This document shows, one piece after another, positions 40,595 through 50,643 of a stretch of 64,000 nucleotides of DNA. Below the pieces are notes generated by a model. That model was given only the letters and a program-made list of their open reading frames with translations. It was not told where the DNA came from and searched no databases. Position numbers and translations under genes: made by a program. Position 1 is the first letter of the stretch. Each line of letters opens with the position of its first letter. The DNA comes from Sphingobium sp. EP60837 (GTDB lineage Bacteria; Pseudomonadota; Alphaproteobacteria; Sphingomonadales; Sphingomonadaceae). The stretch spans positions 922,001-986,000 of the forward strand of contig NZ_CP015987.1 of NCBI RefSeq assembly GCF_001658005.1. Direction: 5' to 3'.

Positions 40595-42982
40595 GTGCTT
40601 AACAAGAACAACCATAGGGACATCATTTCCATTCGCCTGGGCCTGTTGGCTTCTACCGCCGCTATGGGCTTGGTGAGTGCGCCTCACGCTAGAGCTGCTG
40701 ATGAAGTTCCCGCTGCGGAGGCTGCATCCGCAGTTAATGCGGAAGAAATCTTCGTGACGGCGCGCCGCCGCGACGAGGACGCGCAGGATGTGCCCATCGC
40801 GCTCAGCGTCGTCAGCGCGGACGCTCTGGAAAAAACCGGCAATTTCACATTGTCGCAAGTCCAGCAGCTCGTGCCAAGTCTCCAAGTCTTCAGCTTCAAC
40901 CCACGCAATACCAACATCAATATACGTGGCTTGGGATCCAATGTCGCCCTGACCAATGATGGGTTGGAGAATGGCGTCGGCTTCTATCTCGACAATGTCT
41001 ATTATGGCCGCCCGGGACAGTCGCAATTCGACCTCGTCGATCTGCAGCAGATCGAGGTTTTGCGTGGTCCGCAAGGCACGCTGTTCGGGAAGAACACGAC
41101 CGCAGGCGCGATCAACATTACCAGCCGTGCGCCCAGCTTTGAACCCGAATTCTACGGCGAAGTAAGCGGAGGGAATTACGGCTATCACCAGCTACGCGCC
41201 TCGGTGTCCGCTCCCATCGTTGCAGACAAGGCGGCTTTCCGCCTGTCGGTCGCCGACACGCACCGGGACGGGTTCCTGACCAACCGTTATAACGGTTCAA
41301 AGGCTCAGGATTACGACAATTTTTCCGTACGCGGCCAATTGCTGATCACACCGACCGACGCGCTGTCAGTGAAGCTGATCGGTGACTATTCTCATCAGAA
41401 ACAACATTATGTGTTGAACATTCCAGTCACTTATTTCGGCACTTATGACAGTGGCGCCGCGATCGCCAACAATATCTTCGATCGTGCGGCGCGTGCGGGA
41501 TACACTTTGTTGCCTGCCGATCCTTTCGCACGCCAAGGCGATTCCGACGCCCGTTACCAGGCTTTCATGAAAAGCTACGGCGCATCGGGTCAGGTGGATT
41601 GGGATTTGGGCAAGGTCGCGCTGACGTCCATCACCGCCTATCGCTGGTGGGACTGGAACCCGGCCAATGATGGCGACTCCACCAGTCTGCCCGTCATGAC
41701 CAAGGCACAGCAGGCCAACCGCCAGCGCCAGTTCAGCCAGGAGGTGCGACTTGCCTCGACTGGCAGCAACCGTATCGACTGGGTCGCGGGGCTTTATTAT
41801 TTCTGGCAGACGGTGCGCGGCTATGGGGCTTCGGCTTATGGGACGGCAGCACCCAATTGGTTTCTGCCTGCAGTCAACCCCGTCATTGCCAACGCCGCGC
41901 TCAACGGCTTTGAATCGAACAGCTATTCTGAGCCGACGACAAAAAGCTACGCAGCCTTCGGACAGGCGAGCTGGAACATCAGCGATAGGCTGAGCCTGAC
42001 CGCCGGGCTGCGCTACACGCATGAAAAGAAAACCGGCGTCTATCGCCAGTTCTGGGTGGCGGGTACGGATCTATCGACGCTGTCGGCGGCCGAAGCTGCA
42101 ACGGCTACAGCGATCCGCAATCAATTCAACCCGCGTACAAATTATAGCGTGGGCCTTTCCGATGACAGCCTGTCGGGACTGGCGACGCTCAGTTGGAAGG
42201 CGGCACCGAACGTATTGCTCTACGGCAGCTATGCGCATGGGAACAAGTCGGGTGGGCTCAACCTCACCAATATCCCTTCTGGTGCTGTCGCAGAAGTCGA
42301 GCCGGAAACTGTCGATAATTTTGAAATCGGCCTCAAGAGCCAGTTCCTGAACCGTGCGCTGACGTTCAACGCGGCAGCCTTCTGGACAAAGATTTCCGAC
42401 TATCAAACCGCGATCACCGAACTCAGCGCACTGGGCCCAGTTGTCCAATATATCTCGAACATTCCCAAGGTTCGATCTAGGGGCGTCGAGGGCGATCTGT
42501 CCTATGCACCCAGCAAGTGGGCGAGCCTCACCGCATCGCTTTCCTATGTCGATGCTACCTATCTCGATTATCGCAACGCGCCCCAGGCACCTGAACGGAG
42601 CGCCGCGCTGGCGCCCACGCAGGATCTGACCGGCGTTCAACTACCGGGCGTGCCCACGTTCACCTATACGCTGGGCGCGGATATTGCCCAGCCGGTCAAC
42701 GGCGGCAGCATTGCCATTTATGGCCATGCGGATTTCTCTCATCGCTCGACTTTCAACACCTCGTCCAGCAACAGCCGCTACGCTCAGGTGCCCGGTTACG
42801 GCATCATCAATGCCCGTATCGGCATCAGGGCGGAAGATGGCCGTTGGGACCTTTCGGTCTGGGCCAGGAACCTCACCGACAAGAACTACTTCCAAGCTCT
42901 TACGCCCGGCGCATTTGGGATGGTCTCCGGCACCATTGGTGAGCCGCGGACAGTTGGCGCCACCCTCAGGACAAAATTGTGA
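40595..42982 (+). CDS. TonB-dependent outer-membrane receptor
   Basis: A 795-residue receptor. The start GTG 40595 has AAGGGAA at good spacing and a signal peptide right behind it (ending HARAADE near residue 33); the open frame begins at 40481. The plug domain (VPIALSVVSADALEKTGNF, GPQGTLFGKNTTAGAINI) and a 22-strand barrel follow, ending LRTKL. It is 9 bp ahead of an MFS symporter gene and leads a unit with a TauD/AtsK dioxygenase and a sulfatase, suggesting that it brings a sulfated organic compound across the outer membrane. Confidence 0.92.
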   Translation: MLNKNNHRDIISIRLGLLASTAAMGLVSAPHARAADEVPAAEAASAVNAEEIFVTARRRDEDAQDVPIALSVVSADALEKTGNFTLSQVQQLVPSLQVFSFNPRNTNINIRGLGSNVALTNDGLENGVGFYLDNVYYGRPGQSQFDLVDLQQIEVLRGPQGTLFGKNTTAGAINITSRAPSFEPEFYGEVSGGNYGYHQLRASVSAPIVADKAAFRLSVADTHRDGFLTNRYNGSKAQDYDNFSVRGQLLITPTDALSVKLIGDYSHQKQHYVLNIPVTYFGTYDSGAAIANNIFDRAARAGYTLLPADPFARQGDSDARYQAFMKSYGASGQVDWDLGKVALTSITAYRWWDWNPANDGDSTSLPVMTKAQQANRQRQFSQEVRLASTGSNRIDWVAGLYYFWQTVRGYGASAYGTAAPNWFLPAVNPVIANAALNGFESNSYSEPTTKSYAAFGQASWNISDRLSLTAGLRYTHEKKTGVYRQFWVAGTDLSTLSAAEAATATAIRNQFNPRTNYSVGLSDDSLSGLATLSWKAAPNVLLYGSYAHGNKSGGLNLTNIPSGAVAEVEPETVDNFEIGLKSQFLNRALTFNAAAFWTKISDYQTAITELSALGPVVQYISNIPKVRSRGVEGDLSYAPSKWASLTASLSYVDATYLDYRNAPQAPERSAALAPTQDLTGVQLPGVPTFTYTLGADIAQPVNGGSIAIYGHADFSHRSTFNTSSSNSRYAQVPGYGIINARIGIRAEDGRWDLSVWARNLTDKNYFQALTPGAFGMVSGTIGEPRTVGATLRTKL

Positions 42983-42991
42983 GGATTGCAT

Positions 42992-44398
42992 ATGGCGACG
43001 CTCTACACCCCGTCCAAATTCATAGCAGCACGGCCTCTCCCGGCAAGATCTGGTGGGTTGAACAGGTGGCGGCTTGCGAGCTTCGCCTCACTCTCCGTGC
43101 CGATCTATGCGGCGCAGATGCCGCTCGGCGTTCATCTGCCTGCGATTTATGCGCAGCATTTCGGCCTGTCGCTGGGTCTGATCGGCGCGATATTCCTGGG
43201 TGAGAGATTATGGGGAGCGCTCGCCGACCCGCTGATCGGGACGCTTAGCGACCGGACGAACAGCAGGTTTGGACGGCGGCGTCCCTGGATCGTGGCGGGC
43301 GCCGTCATTTTCGGCCTGGCGGCACTGGCGTTGTTCTTTCCCGCGGCCAGCGCGGTATCGCCGCTCTATTTGGCGGTGGCCTTGTTCGCCATCTATCTGG
43401 GGTCGGCGATGATCCAGATCCCCTATCTGGCCTGGTCCGGCGAGATTTCGGGGCACTATCACGAGCGAACCCGCGTCGTGACATTTCAGACGGTCGCAGG
43501 GGCGTCGTCCCTGCTGGCCGTGCTGATCCTGCCGACTGTCATAGATCAGCTAAGGCCGGCCGACGCCGCGCTCAAGCTCGCGGCGATGGGCGCCGTAATC
43601 ATCGGCAGCCTTGTCATCACCGTGCCGTTGGCGCTGCGCGCCTTTGCCGAACCTTCTGCACCCGCGACGCCGACACAGCGCCTGCCACTGGGCAGGACTT
43701 TAGCGCTCCTGTTCCGCGAGCCGCTGCTTCGTCGCGTGCTGCTGTCCGACTTCGCGGTAACCGTGGGACAGAGCACACGCGGCGGCCTGATCGTGTTCTT
43801 CGTAACCTTCTACATGGGCCTGCCGCACTGGGCGAGCGGCCTTTTCCTCTTCCAATTCATCTTCGGCGTGATCGCGGGACCAATCTGGGCAGAGATCGGC
43901 TATCGTATCGGCAAGGCCCGCGCCGCCGTGGCGGGCGAACTGGCGCAGGTCGCCATCAACCTCGGGTTGCTGTTCGTGGTCCCCGGCCAGCTTGGCCCGC
44001 TGCTCGCACTGACGGTGGCGCAGGGTCTGGCGCAGGGATCGGGCAATCTGATGCTGCGCTCGATGGTCGCCGACGTCGCCGACGAGCATCGGCTGCGCAC
44101 GGGGGAAGATCGTTCCGCCCTGTTCTTCTCCACCTTCAGCCTTTCGTCCAAGGCCGGGATGGCCGTTGCGGTCGGCATTGCGCTGCCGCTGGTCAGCTGG
44201 CTCGGCTTTGACCCCACGGCCGCCAGCAACACGCCCGAAGCCTTGCGCGGCCTGCTCTGGGTGTTCGCCCTTGGTCCGGCGATTACGCACCTGATTTCCG
44301 CGACGCTGATCCATGGCTTTCCGCTGCACGAAGTGCGCCATTCCGAAATTCGACGCCGGCTGGAGGAACGCGACGCCGCCCTCTCGCCTGCCGAATAA
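42992..44398 (+). CDS. MFS/GPH-type symporter (glycoside-pentoside-hexuronide family)
   Basis: A 468-residue permease of twelve hydrophobic helices. The loop GALADPLIGTLSDRTNSRFGRRRPWI after helix 2 is the GPH (MelB-like) signature, with the conserved Asp and basic residues. Symporters of this group carry sugars, but sphingomonad relatives often move other anionic compounds. The ATG at 42992 follows GAGG at 7 bp; the frame opens with TTG 42986. It lies 9 bp after the TBDR stop, so the two likely form an outer-to-inner-membrane import route. Confidence 0.87.
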   Translation: MATLYTPSKFIAARPLPARSGGLNRWRLASFASLSVPIYAAQMPLGVHLPAIYAQHFGLSLGLIGAIFLGERLWGALADPLIGTLSDRTNSRFGRRRPWIVAGAVIFGLAALALFFPAASAVSPLYLAVALFAIYLGSAMIQIPYLAWSGEISGHYHERTRVVTFQTVAGASSLLAVLILPTVIDQLRPADAALKLAAMGAVIIGSLVITVPLALRAFAEPSAPATPTQRLPLGRTLALLFREPLLRRVLLSDFAVTVGQSTRGGLIVFFVTFYMGLPHWASGLFLFQFIFGVIAGPIWAEIGYRIGKARAAVAGELAQVAINLGLLFVVPGQLGPLLALTVAQGLAQGSGNLMLRSMVADVADEHRLRTGEDRSALFFSTFSLSSKAGMAVAVGIALPLVSWLGFDPTAASNTPEALRGLLWVFALGPAITHLISATLIHGFPLHEVRHSEIRRRLEERDAALSPAE

Positions 44399-44425
44399 AC
44401 CTCCACAGCCCCAAGGAGAAATGCA

Positions 44426-45367
44426 ATGACTGACTTGATCCACAACTTCGTCAATGCGGCCGATGCCGAAAGCCCGCTCGACATCGTCCCGGTAGGCGGC
44501 CGTATCGGCGCCGAGGTCCGCGGCATCGCGCTTTCGGGCGATCTCGACCCCGCAACCGTCTCGGCGCTCGAGGCGGCGTTGGCCCGTCACAAGGTATTGT
44601 TCTTCCGCGAACAGCATGAGCTGACCGATGCCCGGCATGAAGAATTCGCTGCGCTGCTGGGCGATCCGGTCGCGCATCCCACTGTCCCGGTCGCAGAGGG
44701 TTCACGCTACCTGCTCGAACTGGATTCCAAGGAAGGTTATGCGGCTTCGAGTTGGCACACCGACGTGACTTTCGTCGATGCCTACCCCAAAGCGTCGATC
44801 CTGCGCGCGATCCATGTGCCGGCCGCGGGCGGCGATACGCTATGGGCCAATGGCGCGACCGCCTATGAAGAGCTGCCCGAATCTCTCAAGACCCTGGTCG
44901 ATGGGCTGTGGGCGGTTCATTCGAACAAATATGATTATGCGCATGCGCTGGGCACGAAGGACGCAGCACGCGCTGAAGCCTATAGCGCCATCTTTGCTTC
45001 GACGGTGTATGAGACAGAACATCCCGTGGTTCGCGTCCATCCGGAAACCGGCGAGCGAAGCCTGATCCTGGGTCATTTCCTCAAGCAGTTCGTGGGCCTG
45101 AACAGCGCGGATTCACAACGGCTGTTCTCCATCCTGCAGGATCATATCACCAAGCCGGAAAACACCGTCCGCTGGCGCTGGGCGGTGGGCGACGTCGCCA
45201 TTTGGGACAATCGCGCCACCCAGCATCGCGCGATCGCCGACTTTGGCCTGCAACGCCGCACCTTGCGCCGCGCCACCGTTGCGGGAGAAGTGCCGGTCGC
45301 AATCGACGGGCGTCGCAGCCGCACCGTGAAGAAGGAACAGCCGGCGAGCTTGGTGCCGGCCGAATGA
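44426..45367 (+). CDS. TauD/AtsK-type Fe(II)/2-oxoglutarate dioxygenase
   Basis: A 313-residue dioxygenase. The iron ligands are His111 and Asp113 (WHTDVTF) and His267 (ATQHRAI); a pair of arginines near residue 281 would hold 2-oxoglutarate. This is the TfdA/TauD/AtsK group. AtsK splits alkyl sulfates and TauD splits sulfonates, giving an aldehyde plus sulfate or sulfite. Its place between an MFS symporter and an arylsulfatase gene favours an organosulfur substrate, but other TfdA-type substrates are possible. AAGGAGA precedes the ATG. Confidence 0.9.
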   Translation: MTDLIHNFVNAADAESPLDIVPVGGRIGAEVRGIALSGDLDPATVSALEAALARHKVLFFREQHELTDARHEEFAALLGDPVAHPTVPVAEGSRYLLELDSKEGYAASSWHTDVTFVDAYPKASILRAIHVPAAGGDTLWANGATAYEELPESLKTLVDGLWAVHSNKYDYAHALGTKDAARAEAYSAIFASTVYETEHPVVRVHPETGERSLILGHFLKQFVGLNSADSQRLFSILQDHITKPENTVRWRWAVGDVAIWDNRATQHRAIADFGLQRRTLRRATVAGEVPVAIDGRRSRTVKKEQPASLVPAE

Positions 45368-45504
45368 CGCGCCAGTCGCCAGCGATGATCGCCTGATCCG
45401 AATTGGGGGCCACCTCCTTCCTGCAGCGTGGTCCCCTATTTCTGACTTTCACGAACACGTAAGCTGTTCTGGCCTTAGACGAACTTCCTACGAGATAGGC
45501 GATA

Positions 45505-47229
45505 ATGAAATTTCTTAAATCGGCGATTTTGCTGGCCGCAACAGCACTTTCTTGCGGGGCCATGGCGCAAAGCCCGACCGCGCCAGCTCTACGGAACAAC
45601 AGCGCGCCAGCACCGGCAGAGCGCCGTCCCAATTTCCTCGTCATCGTGGCGGATGATCTCGGCTGGTCGGACCTTGGTTCCTTTGGTGGCGAGATTTCCA
45701 CTCCGAACCTGGACGCAATCGCGACCGCGGGCGTTCGCTTCACCGGCTTTCACACTGCGCCGACCTGTTCGCCGACGCGGTCCATGCTGCTGAGCGGCAT
45801 CGACAATCATCAGGCTGGTCTTGGCAGCATGGCCGAGACGCTCCAGCCGGATCAGGTCGGTCGGCCGGGCTACGAAGGCTATCTGAATGACCGGGTGGCT
45901 TCGATCGCCGAACTGCTGCACCAAGGCGGTTACCGAACGCTGATGTCCGGCAAATGGCATCTTGGCCTGTCGCCGGAGCGCGGCCCTGCGGCGCGCGGTT
46001 TCGAACGCTCCTATGCTTTGCTCCAGGGATTGGGCAATCATTTTGGCGCGGACCAGAATGACGCATGGAAAGCGATCGACGCGGCTCCAACCTATCGGGA
46101 CAATGGCAAGATCGTGCCCTATCCCAAGGGCCGCTATTCAGCGGATTATTTCACCGACCGCCTGATCGGCTTCCTAGAAGAAGGGGCAAAGGACGCGCGC
46201 CCGTTCTTCGCTTACCTGCCATATTCCACGCCGCATTGGCCATTGCAGGCGCCGCCCGAAGTGATCGCCAAATATAAAGGCCGCTATGATGCAGGCTATG
46301 AGCGGCTTCGCGACACCCGACTGAAGCGTCAAAAGGAGCTGGGGCTTGTGCCTGCCGATCAGGCGCCCCACGCGTGGCAGGATGTAAAGCCCTGGGCATC
46401 GCTGACGCCCCAGAAAAGGGCTTTGGAATCGCGCAAGATGGAGGTCTATGCCGCGATGGTCGATCGCATGGACCAGAATGTGGGACGGGTCGTCGCCGCG
46501 CTAAAGCGGCTCGGCAAATATGAAGATACCATCATCATTTTCCTCGCGGACAACGGGCCGGAAGGCAATGTCATCGACGCACCATTTCAGGCCGCGCTGA
46601 AACCTGGTGGCGTGGCTAAGCTCGGGATCGACAACAGCTTGGGAAATATCGGCGCGGCGACATCCTATGTCGGATATGGCCCCGGCTGGGCGCAAGCGAA
46701 CAGCTCGCCATCCTGGCTGGTCAAGGGATATCCGACGGAGGGCGGCACCCGCGTGACCGCTTTCGCTGCCGGGCCGCATATCGCCGGGGGACGGATCGCC
46801 AAGGCGTATCTGAATGTCACTGACGTGGCGCCGACCCTGCTGGAGCTTGCCGGCCAAGCGCAGCCCGCGAGCTTCGCCGGACGGCCGATCTTGCCGTTCC
46901 AGGGGCATAGTCTGGCGCCGGTGCTGAGCGGCAAGCAGGCGGAAGTGCGGCAACCGACCGAGGCGGTGGGGACAGAGCTTTTCTACCGCCGAGCGTTGCG
47001 AAAGGGCGACTGGAAGGCTGTTTTTCTACCCGCGTCGGGCAGCGCCTATCCGCGCAAAAGCGTCGGTAATGGCACATGGCAATTGTTCAACGTTGCAAAA
47101 GACCCTTCCGAGGCGAAGGATCTGGCGGCCATCGAACCCGCCAAGCTTCGCGAACTGGTGGCCGACTGGGACAATTACGCGAAGGACAAAGGCGTCGTGC
47201 TGCCCGTTGCCCCTAGGACGGAGAACTGA
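45505..47229 (+). CDS. Arylsulfatase, exported
   Basis: A 574-residue type I sulfatase. A signal peptide ends near residue 22 (GAMAQ). The metal site LVIVADDLGWSDLG leads to the formylglycine motif CSPTRSMLLSG, the modified Cys being residue 88. ISGKWHLG-type MSGKWHLGLS and the metal-binding LADNGPEGN near residue 345 are intact. It would remove sulfate from an aryl or alkyl ester in the periplasm. Distinct in length from the other sulfatase in the window (766 residues). It lies 137 bp after the dioxygenase gene. Confidence 0.9.
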   Translation: MKFLKSAILLAATALSCGAMAQSPTAPALRNNSAPAPAERRPNFLVIVADDLGWSDLGSFGGEISTPNLDAIATAGVRFTGFHTAPTCSPTRSMLLSGIDNHQAGLGSMAETLQPDQVGRPGYEGYLNDRVASIAELLHQGGYRTLMSGKWHLGLSPERGPAARGFERSYALLQGLGNHFGADQNDAWKAIDAAPTYRDNGKIVPYPKGRYSADYFTDRLIGFLEEGAKDARPFFAYLPYSTPHWPLQAPPEVIAKYKGRYDAGYERLRDTRLKRQKELGLVPADQAPHAWQDVKPWASLTPQKRALESRKMEVYAAMVDRMDQNVGRVVAALKRLGKYEDTIIIFLADNGPEGNVIDAPFQAALKPGGVAKLGIDNSLGNIGAATSYVGYGPGWAQANSSPSWLVKGYPTEGGTRVTAFAAGPHIAGGRIAKAYLNVTDVAPTLLELAGQAQPASFAGRPILPFQGHSLAPVLSGKQAEVRQPTEAVGTELFYRRALRKGDWKAVFLPASGSAYPRKSVGNGTWQLFNVAKDPSEAKDLAAIEPAKLRELVADWDNYAKDKGVVLPVAPRTEN

Positions 47230-47489
47230 GGCGCATGAGGTAATCGCATTCATATCCGTTGTCGCGATACTGTCCTCCACATGGCGGGGGGCAGGGGCGG
47301 GAGGTGGCAAATTTCGTACCCGCCACCACCGATCGCCGCGTCCCTACAGTGAGTATCAAGGGGCGCGGCGACCAGCGGCTTTCAGACGCCAATTTTGCTT
47401 CTCTACGATCGGACGTTCCGCTAATCGGATCATGCTTGACCTGGTTGCGCATGATCAAGGACTCAACCGCCAGTAGAGGGCGTGCTGCG

Positions 47490-48134
47490 ATGAGCGAACT
47501 GACGATCTGGACGTTGGATTGGGTGCCGGAAGGCCCTCGCGGTTTTGTGCGTGACCTCAGGCTGCGATGGGCGTGCGAGGAAGCTGACCTCCCATATGCC
47601 ATTCGGACCGTCCGGTTCGATGACCGCGAAACCAATCATCTGGATCGCCAGCCCTTCGGGCAGGTTCCTTTCCTGGACGTTGGCGGACTGAAGATGTTCG
47701 AAAGCGGGGCCGCGCTGCTGCATCTGGCTCGGTCAAGCGACGTTCTGATGCCGTCTGATCCCGCGGGAGAAGCGGAAACATTGCAATGGACGATTGCCGC
47801 GCTCAATTCGGTCGAGATGGCTAGCGTGCCTTGGTGGTTCCTGACGCTTTCGGGGGACGAGAATAATCAAATGACCGGGTGGCTCGGCCAGCGTCTCGAC
47901 CATATGGAACGGGTCCTGAGCGAGACCGAATGGCTGGCTGCGGGTCGTTTCACGGTCGCGGACCTGCTGATGGCGGATGTGCTGAGAATTCCCAAGGTTC
48001 GCGCCTTTGGCGATCGTCCGGCGACCGAGGCTTATGTGAGCCGGGTGACAGCCCGTCCAGCCTTCAAGAAGGCTTACGACGATCAAATCTGCTTTTTCAA
48101 AGCGGCTGACGAAAAGAGAGCGGAAAAAGCGTAA
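47490..48134 (+). CDS. Glutathione S-transferase-like protein
   Basis: A 214-residue protein. The N-terminal thioredoxin-like domain (LTIWTLDWVPEGPRGFVRDLRLRWACEEADLPY) carries the family's NPFGQVPFL-type block (QPFGQVPFLDVGGLKMFESGAALLHL), and an all-helical C-terminal domain follows. It would conjugate glutathione or act as a reductive dehalogenase or isomerase. The frame opens at 47259, but the first 77 residues look unlike a GST and the ATG at 47490 matches the fold start. Monocistronic, probably detoxifying. Confidence 0.82.
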   Translation: MSELTIWTLDWVPEGPRGFVRDLRLRWACEEADLPYAIRTVRFDDRETNHLDRQPFGQVPFLDVGGLKMFESGAALLHLARSSDVLMPSDPAGEAETLQWTIAALNSVEMASVPWWFLTLSGDENNQMTGWLGQRLDHMERVLSETEWLAAGRFTVADLLMADVLRIPKVRAFGDRPATEAYVSRVTARPAFKKAYDDQICFFKAADEKRAEKA

Positions 48135-48273
48135 GGCTCATCGCCGCCTCTTATTATTCACCCCGCTCCCATACGACAGTCCGCCGAGCGGAGAGAGCAG
48201 GCGGTGGGCCGTTCCTAGTTCGGCCAATTTGCGATATTATGGCCCTGTCGTGACCAAGCGAAAGGAAGTCGCG

Positions 48274-48501
48274 ATGCTGCTGATTTCGTTCGGGGCCATT
48301 TGCATGATCGCCGGGGTGCTCATTGCTACATTGAGCACATTGCGGCGCGGCCGCCTCAGTCAATCCCGCCGCATCAGGCGCGATGCCCCACGCCAAACAT
48401 TAGAGCCAAGCGGCGAAGGCGACAGATTAAACCTTATGGGCGATTTGCCGGGCATTGGGCTTATCGTCATCGGCGCGGTGCTGATCTTCGTTGGCGCTTG
48501 A
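48274..48501 (+). CDS. Small two-helix membrane protein
   Basis: A 75-residue protein with two hydrophobic helices (ISFGAICMIAGVLIATLS and IGLIVIGAVLIFVGA) joined by a basic loop. AAGGAAGTCGCG precedes the ATG; the longer frame from 48229 adds 15 unlikely residues. No family is recognised. It is convergent with actP, 28 bp apart. Confidence 0.6.
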   Translation: MLLISFGAICMIAGVLIATLSTLRRGRLSQSRRIRRDAPRQTLEPSGEGDRLNLMGDLPGIGLIVIGAVLIFVGA

Positions 48502-48529
48502 AGCTGCCAACCGTCGAGCGGCACGGTCT

Positions 48530-50236
48530 TCAATGATCGCTGGCGGCGAAAGCGCCGATGCCGGTCTCCGCCCGCACCCGCTGCGCCGGATAGCCCGCCT
48601 TGTCGATCGCCGCGCGAGGCGAGCGGTCGAATAGCGAGATTAGCCAGATCCCGATGAACCCTGCCGGGACGGAAAAGATCGCCGCTGAGCTATAGGGGAA
48701 GGGTGCTGGTCCCAAATTGAAGCTGTTGGTCCAGACCGCCGGTGACAACAGGGTGAGCACGAAAGCCGTCAGCAAGCCGATCGTTCCGCCCCAGGCGGCG
48801 CCGCGCGTGGTGCAGCCGCTCCAGAGCAAGGACAGGATCAGCACTGGAAAGTTGCCCGACGCCGCCAATGCGAAGGCCAGACTCACCATGAAGGCGACAT
48901 TCTGTTTCTCGAACAGCAGGCCCAGCAGCACCGCCAGGGCGCCGAGCGCCAGCGTCGTCAGCCGCGACACGCGCAGTTCATCGAGCGACCTCGCCTTCCC
49001 ATGCTTGAACACGGTCGCGTAAAGATCATGGCTCACCGCCGAGGCCGCCGACAAGGTCAGCCCCGCGACGACCGCGAGGATGGTCGCGAACGCCACTGCC
49101 GAGATGAAGCCGAGGAAAGCGTTGCCGCCGATGGCGTGGGCCAGATGGATCGCGGCCATATTGCCGCCGCCGCGCAACGCGCCATCGCTGTCCAGATAGC
49201 TGCCTTGCGTCCCCACCAGCACAATCGCGCCGAAGCCGATGATGAAGGTGAGAATATAGAAATAGCCGATCCAACCCGTCGCCCACAGCACGGACTTTCG
49301 CGCTTCTTTGGCATCGGGAACAGTGAAGAAGCGCATCAGGATATGCGGCAGGCCCGCCGTCCCCAGCATCAGCGCAAGGCCGAAGGAAAGGGCCGATACC
49401 GGGTCCTTGATGAAATTGCCCGGCGCCATGATCGACCGACCCCGCTCTGCAGCCTCCGCCGCATTTGCGCCGCCCGCGAGCGCCGCCTGCGTCTTAACTT
49501 CCACCGCGCGGGAGAACAGCGCTTCCAGGGAAAAGCCGGTCTGCGCCAGCACCATCAGCGCCATGAAGCTCGCCCCGCCCAGCAGCAGCACCGCCTTGAT
49601 GATCTGCACCCATGTCGTCGCGCGCATGCCGCCGAACAGCACATAGAACATCATCAGCGCGCCGACGATGACCACCGCCACCGCATAGGGCAGGCCGAAG
49701 AGCAGCTTGATGAGCTGACCCGCTCCCACCATCTGCGCGATCAGGTAGAAGGACACGACCAGCAATGTGCTCACCGCCGCAAAGCTGCGCACCGGAGGCT
49801 GCGCGAAACGGTAGGACGCGACATCGGCAAAGGTGAAACGGCCCAGATTGCGCAACCGCTCCGCCATCAGGAACAAGAGGATCGGCCAGCCCACCAGAAA
49901 GCCGGTGGAGTAGATGAGGCCATCATAACCGTCGTTGAAGATCTGCGCCGAAATGCCGAGGAAGGACGCCGCCGACATATAGTCGCCCGCCATCGCCAGC
50001 CCATTTTGGAATCCGGTAATGCCGCCGCCCGCCGTATAGAAATCGGACGCCGTGCGGGTGCGTGCCGCCGCCACCTTGGTGATCCACAACGTCAGCCCGA
50101 CAAAGGCGACGAACATGGCGATGGCCACCCAGTTGGTCGGTTGACGATCCGCCTGACCCTCCAACGCAGCGGCCAAGGCTGGCATCGGTATGAAGGTCAA
50201 TGCAGAGGCGGCGAGCGCGGCAGTCGCCGCCCTCAT
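48530..50236 (-). CDS. actP: Cation/acetate symporter
   Basis: A 568-residue sodium:solute symporter with about 13 membrane helices. The segment [32 protein letters not shown] is the near-invariant ActP signature, and the N-terminal signal-like segment is also typical. It takes up acetate and other short carboxylates. Its ATG overlaps the stop of the DUF485 gene by ATGA, the usual yjcH-actP arrangement. The C-terminal tail is short and hydrophilic. Confidence 0.92.
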   Translation of the reverse strand: MRAATAALAASALTFIPMPALAAALEGQADRQPTNWVAIAMFVAFVGLTLWITKVAAARTRTASDFYTAGGGITGFQNGLAMAGDYMSAASFLGISAQIFNDGYDGLIYSTGFLVGWPILLFLMAERLRNLGRFTFADVASYRFAQPPVRSFAAVSTLLVVSFYLIAQMVGAGQLIKLLFGLPYAVAVVIVGALMMFYVLFGGMRATTWVQIIKAVLLLGGASFMALMVLAQTGFSLEALFSRAVEVKTQAALAGGANAAEAAERGRSIMAPGNFIKDPVSALSFGLALMLGTAGLPHILMRFFTVPDAKEARKSVLWATGWIGYFYILTFIIGFGAIVLVGTQGSYLDSDGALRGGGNMAAIHLAHAIGGNAFLGFISAVAFATILAVVAGLTLSAASAVSHDLYATVFKHGKARSLDELRVSRLTTLALGALAVLLGLLFEKQNVAFMVSLAFALAASGNFPVLILSLLWSGCTTRGAAWGGTIGLLTAFVLTLLSPAVWTNSFNLGPAPFPYSSAAIFSVPAGFIGIWLISLFDRSPRAAIDKAGYPAQRVRAETGIGAFAASDH

Positions 50237-50553
50237 GCGCGATGGTCCTTCAGGATCTCAGCCATCTGCGCGTCATGATGGCGATTGGCATGGACGACAT
50301 AGACACCGGTCAGCGCAATAGCGAGCAGGATCAAGCCAAGGCCCACCGGGATGCCGAGCGACGTCACTCCACCCGCGATCGGCGCGCCCAGCAGCGCCTT
50401 GTCAAAGGCGATCAACAGAAGATAGCCGACAAAAGCGGAGAAGATGATCGCCGACAGCCACCAGCCCAGCCGAGCCCTGCGCGCCACCAAAATGGTGTAG
50501 CGCGGATCGGATGCTACCGCCTTGATCAACGCCGCGTCCTCGCCACCCGTCAT
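50233..50553 (-). CDS. yjcH: DUF485/YjcH-like membrane protein
   Basis: A 106-residue protein with two membrane helices ([24 protein letters not shown] and [30 protein letters not shown]). The [14 protein letters not shown] start and the [11 protein letters not shown] end are the DUF485 signature, as in YjcH encoded before ActP. The likely start ATG 50553 has AGGGGG upstream; an ATG at 50571 is also in frame. Exact role with the acetate permease is unknown. Confidence 0.88.
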   Translation of the reverse strand: MTGGEDAALIKAVASDPRYTILVARRARLGWWLSAIIFSAFVGYLLLIAFDKALLGAPIAGGVTSLGIPVGLGLILLAIALTGVYVVHANRHHDAQMAEILKDHRA

Positions 50554-50643
50554 CTCATGCCCCCTGCCCATATGCTTGCCCCATGATAGGGTTGAGACAT
50601 GTGATTGCAACTGGATGAGTTCGACGTCTAGGCGATAGCGGCC

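Noticed and set aside
49001..50278. Long plus-strand open frame of 425 codons
   Set aside because: It is antisense to actP and is unusually rich in His and Arg, as expected for a shadow.
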